A stretch of DNA of 59,919 nucleotides. Origin: Blastopirellula sp. (GTDB lineage: Bacteria; Planctomycetota; Planctomycetia; Pirellulales; Pirellulaceae). A program made the position numbers and the translations under genes. Each line of letters opens with the position of its first letter. Position 1 is the stretch's first letter. Shown piece by piece: positions 1 to 8,172 of this stretch. Under the pieces are notes generated by a model. The model ran no database searches. It worked only from the letters and a program-made list of their open reading frames with translations, and was not told the DNA's origin. The stretch is taken from assembly GCA_002733575.1 (NCBI GenBank), contig NVWB01000014.1, positions 1 through 59,919 of the forward strand, written 5' to 3'.

Positions 1-2
1 GG

Positions 3-1439
3 TATTTGTATGTCGCCTTCAACGCTCCACATGCACCGCTACATGCACTGCCGGAAGACTACGCGAAATACAAAGGACGCTACGATGCCGGTTGGGATGT
101 TGTTCGCGCCGCCCGGGCTGCTAAGCAGAAGAAACTTGGTTTGCTGCCAGAATCGCTGAAACCCAGTCCGCGTCCAGAACACCTTCCAGCGTGGAAAGAC
201 ATGGAACCATGGCGTCAGAAGTATGAAGCCAACAGAATGACAACGCTGGCCGCGATGATTGATCGCGTCGACCAGGAAGTCGGTCGGCTGATTGACGACC
301 TCAAGGCTCACGATGAATTTGAGAACACGCTGATCATGTTCGTTTCCGATAACGGAGCCTGTCCTTATGATCGCAAACGCCCGCTGCTGGATGTTGAACC
401 CACCAACGGAAACATCGCACTGCCAGATTCCACCGGCTGGTCCTGGGCACGCAACACACCGTTTCGCTACTATAAACAGAATCAGTTTGAAGGCGGAATT
501 TCCACGCCGGCAATCGTCCACTGGCCAGCAGGTCTGAAAACAAAACCCGGCAGTATCACGCATCAGCCTGGGCACCTGATTGATATTCTTCCCACCCTCG
601 CAGATATCTCCAGCAGCCAAATTCCTGCCCAGTGGCCGGAACGCGATCTGCGACCTGTATCAGGGATTTCCTTGTTGCCCGTACTTCGAGGTGAAACACT
701 AACACGCGACCAGCCTTTGCATTTACTTTTTGCCAGTGATCGAGGTTTGCGAGACGGCGACTGGAAGGCCGTCAGCTTTCAGAGCGAAGCCTGGGAGTTG
801 TACAACATCGCGGAAGATCGCACCGAGCTGAATAACCTTGCCGATAAGGAACCGGAGCGTCTGAAAGCGATGGTCGACCAGTGGACTCGCATGACTCGTG
901 ACGTGCTGCATGCTCAACCCAAATCGTACGCTCCGGCAACCTTGGCGAAACCGGAACATCTTCATCGGGAATGGACCAACTTTGATGGGCTGGAACCCAA
1001 TAAGAAAGCAAAACGACCATCCGCCGTTCGAAGCAGCAAACGCATTCGAGCTCGGAAGAACACAACACTCAGCATTGCCAAAGGAGAGTTACAGCTTATC
1101 TTCACCGGCGACGACCCAGGCATCGCGATGGACTTGAGTCGTAACATGCTGCCACCGGGACCGTATCGTGTGACATTTCGTTTGAACGGTGGAAGCGTCG
1201 ATGGCGGAGAACTGTTCTTCACCACAGATGCGAAGACAATTCTTCCGAAAGGGACTCGAATTGCTTTCGATGTAAAGGCGGATGGCAACTGGCAAGATAT
1301 CGATCTAGAATTGCAAACATCAAAATCGATCCACCAGTTGAGACTAGACGTCAGCGCAGACGAGGGAAAAGCGACAATCCAAGAACTTCGCCTTCGTGAT
1401 GCCTCGGGCAAAACTCTACTGAGCTGGCCAAGTTCATAG
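3..1439 (+). CDS. Sulfatase, C-terminal part (5' end outside window)
   Basis: Hydrolyses sulfate esters, probably of sulfated polysaccharide, outside the cytoplasm. The frame is open from the left edge, so the start and the formylglycine (C-x-P-S-R) motif are missing. Visible family marks are YVAFNAPHAPLHA near the start (the conserved substrate/metal-site histidine region), FVSDNGACP (the DNG of the metal site), FEGGISTPAIVHWP, and WELYNIAEDRTELNNLA, the typical end of the S1 sulfatase fold. The last ~120 residues (about 350-477) go beyond the usual sulfatase core. They look like a beta-sandwich (alternating hydrophobics, PPGPYRVTFRLNGGS), possibly a carbohydrate-binding or accessory domain; that reading is inference. 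An A/T-rich repeat-bearing gap follows. Sulfatase membership is secure; substrate is unknown. Confidence 0.93.
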   Translation, partial: YLYVAFNAPHAPLHALPEDYAKYKGRYDAGWDVVRAARAAKQKKLGLLPESLKPSPRPEHLPAWKDMEPWRQKYEANRMTTLAAMIDRVDQEVGRLIDDLKAHDEFENTLIMFVSDNGACPYDRKRPLLDVEPTNGNIALPDSTGWSWARNTPFRYYKQNQFEGGISTPAIVHWPAGLKTKPGSITHQPGHLIDILPTLADISSSQIPAQWPERDLRPVSGISLLPVLRGETLTRDQPLHLLFASDRGLRDGDWKAVSFQSEAWELYNIAEDRTELNNLADKEPERLKAMVDQWTRMTRDVLHAQPKSYAPATLAKPEHLHREWTNFDGLEPNKKAKRPSAVRSSKRIRARKNTTLSIAKGELQLIFTGDDPGIAMDLSRNMLPPGPYRVTFRLNGGSVDGGELFFTTDAKTILPKGTRIAFDVKADGNWQDIDLELQTSKSIHQLRLDVSADEGKATIQELRLRDASGKTLLSWPSS

Positions 1440-1810
1440 TATCACTCGTCGCTGGGCTGGTTTGAGTGGTTTTTTTGTTGTCTCTTTTTTGGCTTATGAC
1501 CGGGGGTCAATTTTTTGAGAAGGCTTTCGTTGGTTGAAATGTGGTTGGTCGGTTTCTGTGTTATCGTAACTGTTGGTCTCAAACGACTTAGGGCAAGTGT
1601 AAATATTGTGGGATTCAGATTTGACCGAAATCAACTAACGGTCAAATATTTGACCGCAGTCAAATCGACAATCGGCACGTTTCCAACCGGTGAAAACAGC
1701 CACCTTTCCCCCCGGTAGAAATCCACTTTCATCAAATTTATTCCCAGCAATTACCCTCATCTCCTTATCAATAAAACAGACAGCGGATTCAATTCTGAAG
1801 TCCTCTAGCT

Positions 1811-2040
1811 AACACCGAAGGTGTTCAACTCCAAAGCCTAGGGCACGCGAGATGCAGAGCATCGAAGCGTACCCTAGGTCGAAATTCTCAATCCAACCCC
1901 AACGCTGAAAGCGTTGAACAAGTGCCCGTGCAGGTAGTACTCCTACAGAGTACATTTTCGAGAGCCCATCTCCCCAGGGTGGCGCGACGATGTCGCTGAC
2001 CCTGGGCTGTGGTATGAAACACCTACGGCGTTTTTTTCAT
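1811..2040. repeat. Array of six short palindromes
   Basis: Six inverted repeats lie within 230 bases: AACACC/GGTGTT at 1811-1825; CCTAGGG/CCCTAGG at 1837-1843 and 1872-1878; AACGCT/AGCGTT at 1901-1915; GTACTC/GAGTAC at 1937-1953; CCCAGGGT/ACCCTGGG at 1973-1980 and 1999-2006; AACACC/GGCGTT at 2018-2032, followed by a T-run. All are seen directly. Such clusters resemble the extragenic palindromic repeats of planctomycete genomes. The last hairpin with its T-run could also terminate transcription from the sulfatase. Confidence 0.7.
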
Positions 2041-2166
2041 AGTTACGCCAACCCACTGGTCCAATTTACAAAACCAATGTAAGGCACGCCGGTTGTTTTT
2101 GCCTGTAAAGAATTGAACCCAGCCGTTTGCTAGTTCTCCATCAACCCAGCAATCCAAACCCCATTC

Positions 2167-2208
2167 AAGCTTCACACTGGCAAGATGCCAGTGCCACACA
2201 TGAAGCTT
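2167..2208. repeat. REP-like nested palindrome (family A, copy 1)
   Basis: The outer arms AAGCTTCA and TGAAGCTT enclose an inner hairpin CACTGGCA-aga-TGCCAGTG (2175-2193). The same core occurs at 9970-9988 and, inverted, at 9857-9875. The right flank continues into the end of the next gene, and that flank is also conserved at the 9.96-10.04 kb copy. Confidence 0.85.
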
Positions 2209-2219
2209 TATTCATTGTG

Positions 2220-2408
2220 TTAAATTTCGTCAGTGTCACCCGTCGAAGATCCGGCTCGGGTGATTCTCAGATACAACCAATACAGTCCAAACGCAAATGG
2301 TAGAATGATGGCCTGATACAACAGGACGCTAATCGGATCGGCAGGAGAAACGACAAACGCCACAACTCCTGAAGCGATGATGATCAATAAGGCTCTTACA
2401 AGGCTCAT
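2220..2408 (-). CDS. Small two-helix membrane protein
   Basis: 62 residues, not recognised as a named family. Two hydrophobic segments (about residues 5-20 and 27-47) separated by SPADP suggest a hairpin in the cytoplasmic membrane, with a short polar tail ending GDTDEI. The ATG at 2408 is preceded by AAGGAA at a good distance, which supports translation. It lies 52 bases downstream of the thioredoxin-like gene on the same strand and may share its transcript. Its last ~10 codons overlap sequence that recurs next to the REP element near 10.02 kb, so the C-terminus may be repeat-derived or the other copy may be a relic of a paralogue. Confidence 0.6.
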   Translation of the reverse strand: MSLVRALLIIIASGVVAFVVSPADPISVLLYQAIILPFAFGLYWLYLRITRAGSSTGDTDEI

Positions 2409-2460
2409 GCAGTTTCCTTCTCTACAACTGACACCGGTCTATTTGAGCAACTCCGGTATG

Positions 2461-3180
2461 TTATGGCAAGTATTCATCAAGCACAGTATTCAGTTTAGCA
2501 ATATTCTCTTCGTAAAACCCTAATTGCGAAACGACGATTGATCCATCAGGGGCAACCACGATGGTACGAGGAATCCCCTCTTTGGCAAACAGAGAGTAAA
2601 CAGCACGATCAGGGTCGGTAGCAGTTGGAAATGTGAATCCTCTTTTCTCACAATACTCTGTTACCGTATCATCGGACTCCTCACGTCCGATTACTAGTAG
2701 ATGAAAGTTTTGATGTTGTTTTCTCTCGGCCCAGATTTTTTCGATATGTGGCAATTCTTCGTGACAGGGCCCGCACGTCGTTGCAAAAAAGTTGATCACA
2801 ACGACATCCCCCTTGGCCTCTGCCAGTGAAAAGTTCTCGCCTGTGGTAGTGGTCAGTGAAAAATCGGGAGCCCGGTCTCCGACATGCACAAACGTAGTAT
2901 CGGCAAATCTCTTAACACGAGCCGCATTATGTTCCGCCATCATATGACGACTCATCTCGGGAACATAAATTAAATGTATAAAACCGAACATCAAGCCGAT
3001 CTGGCAGGGAATCAGAACGGTTGCTACAACCAAGCGTATTACATGTCCACGACGCTTGGGGGTCTTCCAGCGGACAATCATTCCAATAAAAGAAATAACC
3101 ATGACGAGGAGTGCAAGTGGAACTCCGATCTCAGTTACAAATTTTAATACATTCGACACGTTCTGGTACATTGGGTTCAT
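2461..3180 (-). CDS. Membrane-anchored thioredoxin-like protein (TlpA/ResA type)
   Basis: Probably a thiol-disulfide oxidoreductase acting on the outer face of the cytoplasmic membrane. The start used here is the ATG at 3180 (MNPMYQ); a TTG at 3222 would add 14 residues but lacks support. Two hydrophobic segments (about residues 20-40 and 48-72) precede an AhpC/Redoxin-type thioredoxin domain. That domain has VGDRAPDFSLTTTTG, then the active site FFATTCGPCHEELP (Cys at about 136 and 139), the cis-proline region GIPRTIVVAPDGSIV, and a C-terminal helix. Most ResA/TlpA proteins have one N-terminal anchor; two segments here is slightly unusual. Partners are unknown; cytochrome c maturation or extracellular disulfide reduction are family-level possibilities. 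Confidence 0.88.
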   Translation of the reverse strand: MNPMYQNVSNVLKFVTEIGVPLALLVMVISFIGMIVRWKTPKRRGHVIRLVVATVLIPCQIGLMFGFIHLIYVPEMSRHMMAEHNAARVKRFADTTFVHVGDRAPDFSLTTTTGENFSLAEAKGDVVVINFFATTCGPCHEELPHIEKIWAERKQHQNFHLLVIGREESDDTVTEYCEKRGFTFPTATDPDRAVYSLFAKEGIPRTIVVAPDGSIVVSQLGFYEENIAKLNTVLDEYLP

Positions 3181-3380
3181 CTGTTCACCGATATCTGAAA
3201 GGGGTTCGTGCAGGTGAAGCAAAAAAGGAGTCGCAACCAGTCGTAGGTTCCATTCAGTTACAAACCAACATTACACCTGAATCGTCTGATTTCCGAAATG
3301 AAATAGTTCTTAGGTAGATTGTTCGTTGGAGATTGCCACATCTTAGCGTGTCGTTTTAATAATTTTCGATTATGACTTGC

Positions 3381-4205
3381 TCAATACTCTGCATTATTCT
3401 TATACCACAACACTCCGGCAGAGATGGCAGCCAGTGGTGCGACGATGAATCCGAGAACCCAGAGCCAGGGGAAACTAGCAGGCGGATCGGCGTAGGTGAA
3501 CATCTCTTCGCCTTTGAATTTCACATTCTTCAACAAGTATTCAGCTTCAGAGTTCCCTTTGGCAATCCTGGTACACCAAACATGGATTCCGCTGATACTG
3601 GCGGTTGAGCATGGAACACGTCCAATTTCTTCCGGCTCTTTGCCGAGCTCTTGGACCGAAAAAATGAATTCGGAACCGGTCCGTTGAGCAGTTAAGGTGC
3701 CTTTTTGAAAATTGCAGGGGATGGTTTTACTATCGAAATCACTCTCAGGTGATCGAACGGGCGAATATCGATAGACTCGGCCACCTTGGGGTGAGGTTGC
3801 ACAGCTGACCATCAACAGCGGCTCTTCAGGGTCATCAACAATAATTCGTATCGCGATTCCATGTCCCCAGCCAGAAGTTGGATGGACCATCTTTCGACAC
3901 TCCACATCCAAATCAAATTTAAAATCTCCTGCGGAGTTAACCAACACCTTGAACCCGGTGACGCCTGTTTTCTTGTCCTTCTGATCTTTGGACTGCGTGA
4001 CCAAAATACCGGCGGAAGTAAACCTCACCTTATCAGGACTACCAGATGGCGGCATGATATATTCGATGATCGGATCTCGTTGAGCCTCGGGGCCTAGTTT
4101 TACGTCAAACTCTTCTGCTTCACCCAATGCTTGGGATGCAAGAAGCAAGAACGCACCGAGAATAGCAACGTGATGTATCCATTGTTTAGTTGGAAAATAA
4201 TTCAT
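3381..4205 (-). CDS. Secreted or membrane-anchored protein of unknown function
   Basis: 274 residues from the ATG at 4205 (MNYFPTKQW). It begins with a signal peptide (hydrophobic [17 protein letters not shown]) and ends with a transmembrane segment ([22 protein letters not shown]) and a short basic tail, so the body should sit outside the membrane. The middle is beta-rich with [16 protein letters not shown] and an [10 protein letters not shown] segment, reminiscent of the jelly-roll domains common in planctomycete secreted proteins; I do not recognise a family. The first 20 bases overlap the end of the upstream DUF1559 gene, so the two are probably translationally coupled and work together. 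Confidence 0.8.
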   Translation of the reverse strand: MNYFPTKQWIHHVAILGAFLLLASQALGEAEEFDVKLGPEAQRDPIIEYIMPPSGSPDKVRFTSAGILVTQSKDQKDKKTGVTGFKVLVNSAGDFKFDLDVECRKMVHPTSGWGHGIAIRIIVDDPEEPLLMVSCATSPQGGRVYRYSPVRSPESDFDSKTIPCNFQKGTLTAQRTGSEFIFSVQELGKEPEEIGRVPCSTASISGIHVWCTRIAKGNSEAEYLLKNVKFKGEEMFTYADPPASFPWLWVLGFIVAPLAAISAGVLWYKNNAEY

Positions 4206-5133
4206 TCGACTCCACTTCTCCTCCACTAGGTGACAACAATGCCCGCATGACTTTCCAATCGATAGAACCTGGTACAAACTTCACTGAACCATCACACAAA
4301 CTAAACAGGGCACCTTGTTTGTGGGCCGAGCCCCAGTTGTTTTTGTACGAAATCCCGACTCCATCGCCTGCAATTCTTAGACCTGAGCGAACGGTTCCTT
4401 TTGACCCGCCAGAGAAAATCGGTTCGTCCCAATACCAACTGGTAGGAATTTGAACCGAGCGGTCGTATGCCTTTTCGCCTATGGCATAAGTTTGTGATAA
4501 CCCATCGGTCACACCGGCGACTCGAAAGGTGCGTGGATACTTACGGGCAATCTTTGAATTGGCAGCGTAATCGGTTCGGCTCCAAGTTAATCCGCCTGAT
4601 TCGTAATTTCCATTTTCGTCGTTGGCCGTTGGTGCCGGATCAGGCCGTGAGCGAGAAGGGCACAAAAATATTTTCAATGGAGCATCAATCACGATTTGCT
4701 CGTAGGCAGCACTCTGTTCTAAGTTGGGCAAAATCGAATAGGCCCAACAGCCCGTTTGATTTTTTGGTCCTCTTTGGGGGTTTCCGATGCCCCACTTAAA
4801 ATTTTGCCCCGCATCAAAGTCTTCGGTCTGAATGACAATCATCTCACCTGAAGCTGATTTGATGACTGAATCACGGGTATGCCCGCCGTTTCCAGGAAAT
4901 CGATTATGCAGGTTGATAAACATCTGCAAGCCCAGCCCCTGCTGCTTTAAATTGTTGCTGCAAGTAGCCCGGCGTGCCGCTTCACGAGCAGCTTGCACAG
5001 CCGGTAGTAGCAAGCCGATTAAGATCGAAATAATGGCAATGGAGACCAGAAGCTCTATCAAAGTGAAGCCATGGCGATTGCTAATCGACGATTTTCGATT
5101 CCTCTGAGCACCAATAAAGCTGGATAAACTCAT
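4186..5133 (-). CDS. DUF1559 pseudopilin-like protein
   Basis: The N-terminus carries a type IV pilin/type II secretion prepilin signal: [15 protein letters not shown] with cleavage expected after the G, Glu at +5, and a ~20-residue hydrophobic helix. Next comes the DUF1559 signature [21 protein letters not shown]. Near the end is the family's H-x9-DG motif ([17 protein letters not shown]). DUF1559 proteins are greatly expanded in planctomycetes and are thought to be pseudopilins; their job is not settled. The ATG at 5133 is preceded by GGGGAGA; a TTG one codon earlier is less likely. The 3' end overlaps the next gene by 20 bases. Confidence 0.93.
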   Translation of the reverse strand: MSLSSFIGAQRNRKSSISNRHGFTLIELLVSIAIISILIGLLLPAVQAAREAARRATCSNNLKQQGLGLQMFINLHNRFPGNGGHTRDSVIKSASGEMIVIQTEDFDAGQNFKWGIGNPQRGPKNQTGCWAYSILPNLEQSAAYEQIVIDAPLKIFLCPSRSRPDPAPTANDENGNYESGGLTWSRTDYAANSKIARKYPRTFRVAGVTDGLSQTYAIGEKAYDRSVQIPTSWYWDEPIFSGGSKGTVRSGLRIAGDGVGISYKNNWGSAHKQGALFSLCDGSVKFVPGSIDWKVMRALLSPSGGEVESNELFSN

Positions 5134-5317
5134 CAATTGCGTCTCCCCTTTCCAATACTTAACAACCTAATAACACCCAATTATGATGACATCCCTCAAG
5201 GAATCAGACTGCCACCATAGCGGCATATTATCCGCTTCAGAGATGGCAGTCAACTGTTTTGAAAAGAATTGTGATTCTGACGGGGGGAGAGCACCGTCTT
5301 TAAAGGTCAAATGACAT

Positions 5318-6685
5318 CTATTCACTGCTCTCTGTACTCAATATCAACCGTGGTGGTCTACCAGCCTTGGGGCCAACAGGGTGTTTAAGCGATTGGTAAA
5401 CGGCCCGAAGTTGCTTGCGAGATTGTGCGGCTTCGGCGTTGGGTTGATCGATCAGAGTAGGTGCATAACGATCTTGAGACATATCGTGTAGAGCCCCATT
5501 GTTCGAGAGTCGGTACTTCTTGCCGCGTACAAAGGATCGGTCGCGGTAGCGGCTGAAGACCCAATCTCGCTGGGGTGCATTTGCTTGACCGAGAAGTTGC
5601 GGTAGAAAGCTCATTCCATCGATCACGCGATCCGCAGGCATGGCGGTTCCAGCCAAGTCGGCAAGCGTGGGTGCAAAATCACTGAAATCGATTAGGCTAT
5701 TGTTCATACTACCAGCGGTGATTTTACCTTTCCAAACGGCAATCAATGGAACGCGAGAACCAGCTTCGTTCAACCGCATTTTCCCGCCTTGCACTGGGTG
5801 CCCTTGGTATTGGCTGATAATTTTGGCAATCGTGCCATTGTCAGAGGTCAAGATAAATAGCGTGTTTTCGGCGATGCCCAATTCATCGATGGCTGCCGTG
5901 ATACGCCCGACCATTTTGTCGGTATAAGCGACCATGGCGTTGAAGTTGGGCTGGCTAAATTTTTGCTTCGGATGTTCGCGCAGGTTATCGGCTTCGGTCC
6001 AACCAGGTTGCGGCGTATCTTTATTATCAGGCGTTTGCGGCCAAGGGTGATGAATTAACACCATCGGATAATAGGCCAGAAATGGTTTTTCGGCTGCAAC
6101 TTGCTCTCGCATAAATTCAATCGTCCAATCACAAAATCGATCTGGCCCGTAAATTGTGGCCGCTTCGTCTACAAACTTTTTATCGCGATAGAATCCTGGC
6201 CCCCAATAACGTCTTTTGGTTTCGCCATCTTTCCACCAGGCCCAAGAGTTTTGATGCGTGAACCCCAGGTCGTCTAAGTGGTTCGGATAGCGGTCGTGTT
6301 CGCACAATTGCCACTTGCCAGAAATACCGGTAGCGTACCCGGCATCTTTCAACAAATTTGCAAATGTGATTTCACCCTTGCCCCAACTGTTCTCCCGCAC
6401 CCAAGGTGTATCATTGAACGGCAAGTTGGAACGAAACCCATAACGACCTGTCAACAGCGTGGCCCGCGACACCATACAGGCAGGCATCGAGAATGCGTTT
6501 TCGAACTTCATACCCCGATCTGCCAACGCATCGATATGAGGCGTTGGGTACGATTGCCCCCCGTAACAGCCGATGGCCTCGGCACCCAAGTCGTCGATCA
6601 TCATCAACACGATGTTCGGTTTGCCAGCGGCAGCCGAGATACAACTCAGCAAAGTGACCAGGATCAATGGAAGTGATGTCTTCAT
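5318..6685 (-). CDS. Secreted sulfatase with CMVSR active-site variant
   Basis: 455 residues from the ATG at 6685, which places a signal peptide (MKTSLPLILVTLLSCISAAAG) at the start; an upstream frame extension is poorer. Family marks: GKPNIVLMMIDDLG with metal-binding Asp 31/32, the formylglycine site C70-M-V-S-R followed by ATLLTGRYGFR, GISGKWQL (Lys of the active site), YYPMVLIHHPWP, and FILTSDNGT. The canonical motif is C-x-P/A-S-R; here the third position is Val, unusual but with Cys, Ser and Arg kept. Proteins of this type hydrolyse sulfate esters after Cys is converted to formylglycine. It is followed at 5317-5134 by a gap and the DUF1559 gene on the same strand. Confidence 0.92.
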   Translation of the reverse strand: MKTSLPLILVTLLSCISAAAGKPNIVLMMIDDLGAEAIGCYGGQSYPTPHIDALADRGMKFENAFSMPACMVSRATLLTGRYGFRSNLPFNDTPWVRENSWGKGEITFANLLKDAGYATGISGKWQLCEHDRYPNHLDDLGFTHQNSWAWWKDGETKRRYWGPGFYRDKKFVDEAATIYGPDRFCDWTIEFMREQVAAEKPFLAYYPMVLIHHPWPQTPDNKDTPQPGWTEADNLREHPKQKFSQPNFNAMVAYTDKMVGRITAAIDELGIAENTLFILTSDNGTIAKIISQYQGHPVQGGKMRLNEAGSRVPLIAVWKGKITAGSMNNSLIDFSDFAPTLADLAGTAMPADRVIDGMSFLPQLLGQANAPQRDWVFSRYRDRSFVRGKKYRLSNNGALHDMSQDRYAPTLIDQPNAEAAQSRKQLRAVYQSLKHPVGPKAGRPPRLILSTESSE

Positions 6686-6747
6686 GATTGGAAGAAGCGA
6701 CACAGTTAAAGCCTCCATAGCGATTGGATGTTCTATTCACGACTCGC

Positions 6748-7899
6748 TTATTCTACAAACAGCGGAATAAGATGACCTAAAAGCGCGTTGAGCGGCAAGC
6801 CAATCTGTCCTTTATTGTGAGATGTCGCCACCGCAACAATGTTCAACTCCGGAAAAGTGGCCATATACTGTCCGCCAGCTCCGATGCCACTAATGAATTT
6901 AATTCGCTTCCCCTTAGCCATCTTTTGACGATTGTGAAAGTAGTAATAGTATCCTTCTTTCCCTTTGTCACTCATCACGAGCTTGATGTAATCGGCCGAG
7001 AGCAATTGCTCTCCTTGGTATTTTCCTCCTTGAATTACAGTGGAACCAATTTTCAAGAGTGTCCTTGAAGTAAAATTGCTACCAGCGCCGCACTTGGGAA
7101 TACCACAACCTTGATCGTCCCAGTTGTAGTTGCCACCAAATTTTCCGACGACTTCTTTCGCAATAAATTCTTGCGCAGTGCCAGGCACTTTAATATCGAT
7201 AATCATCATGATCATCGAGGGGTCAGTGCCGGTGTATTTATATGCCTTGCTTTCAGAAGTGACCGGGGCAGTCACTTCAAATAGTTTTTGAAAGTACTGC
7301 TGTCGCTGATATTTTTCTCCGAGCGCAAAAGCTACTTTGTTGTTTTCAAATCGCAGACCAGATTTCATCATCAAGGCGTCACGCAAAGTGATCGTTTCAA
7401 CACCTGGTTTAATTTTCGACTTGTCGATTTCTGGCATGAAACTGATCACGGGCTTATCAAGATCGCTAAGCTCCATCCATCCAAGTTGAATCGCCCTGGC
7501 CAGTACCACCGATGTCAAAGTTTTGGTGATCGACATCGCATAATGAGGCCCATCAACACGACCACGACGATTATACATTTCGAACAACAGCTTGCCATCT
7601 TTCCAAATGAGAATGCTGTCTAGATTCGAGTACTTACCCGCCTTGTCATCTGCGAGCAATGCCTTGACGGCGGCCTCTGTACCTGGCAAATCTAACGTGC
7701 CGACTTGCAGACCATCGCCTAAATCTTCAGGCGAAGTGCTGACGTAGGGTTCAGCCATGTCAACTAGATTTGCCTGCTCACGATAAGTTTGCTTTTCGGG
7801 GGCAAGCTCTTTCGGCAATCGAGGTAATTCGCCTGCAATTAACTGAGAGCTTAGCAATAATGCAGTGAGTACAGGAACGATCTGTTTTTGTATATTCAT
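6748..7899 (-). CDS. Secreted serine hydrolase, class C beta-lactamase-like
   Basis: 383 residues with a signal peptide (VPVLTALLLSSQLIAG). The domain belongs to the beta-lactamase/D-Ala-D-Ala peptidase superfamily. The S-x-x-K catalytic pair is in HYAMSITKTLTS (Ser123, Lys126); a Y-containing segment AYKYTGTDPSMIM corresponds to the second motif; GIGAGGQYMATFPELNIVAVATS is the typical end-domain strand with the third motif region. Members include esterases, transesterases and peptidases, so true beta-lactam resistance is unlikely from context. It lies 62 bases upstream of a sulfatase on the same strand, so the two may be co-transcribed. A role in removing acyl groups from polysaccharide is possible, but is inference. 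Confidence 0.88.
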   Translation of the reverse strand: MNIQKQIVPVLTALLLSSQLIAGELPRLPKELAPEKQTYREQANLVDMAEPYVSTSPEDLGDGLQVGTLDLPGTEAAVKALLADDKAGKYSNLDSILIWKDGKLLFEMYNRRGRVDGPHYAMSITKTLTSVVLARAIQLGWMELSDLDKPVISFMPEIDKSKIKPGVETITLRDALMMKSGLRFENNKVAFALGEKYQRQQYFQKLFEVTAPVTSESKAYKYTGTDPSMIMMIIDIKVPGTAQEFIAKEVVGKFGGNYNWDDQGCGIPKCGAGSNFTSRTLLKIGSTVIQGGKYQGEQLLSADYIKLVMSDKGKEGYYYYFHNRQKMAKGKRIKFISGIGAGGQYMATFPELNIVAVATSHNKGQIGLPLNALLGHLIPLFVE

Positions 7900-8172
7900 A
7901 AGCGTTTGGTTGTCTGAGAGTCTATTCGCCCAGTAAATCTAAATGCCGACATTAGGCATGAAGTCTTCAGTCTAGCATGACAATCTAGCCAAAACACCTA
8001 TTCATTGTCTAAATTTAGGTAGAATAATTGTGAATGCGATCGCCTCGACAGCCTTCCACCTGCCTAGCAGATTACCACTTTAACAGCTAAAATATGTTGT
8101 TTACAGCAATGTTTTAAATTAAAATATGTCTAACAGTTGTCTACCACTTTCTTTGTTGAAAATGCAAATCTT

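Larger units (their letters stand above)
1440..2219. other. Intergenic region with palindrome array
   Basis: About 780 bases with no convincing gene. The only longer open frame (about 1515-1718, +) has no family resemblance and no clear ribosome site. The first ~370 bases look featureless apart from repeated TTTGACCG-type words near 1620-1660. The rest holds an array of small palindromes and a REP-like element, listed separately. Confidence 0.7.

Noticed and set aside
39..620. Long minus-strand open frame opposite the sulfatase
   Set aside because: It is antisense to a clearly conserved sulfatase and has no ribosome site or family likeness.
1515..1718. 67-codon open frame after the first sulfatase
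   Set aside because: Low-quality start context and no likeness to known proteins; repeated TTTGACCG words inside it look non-coding.
6748..7899. Antibiotic resistance by a beta-lactamase
   Set aside because: The S-x-x-K domain is shared by many esterases and peptidases, and the setting beside sulfatases favours a polymer-related hydrolase.
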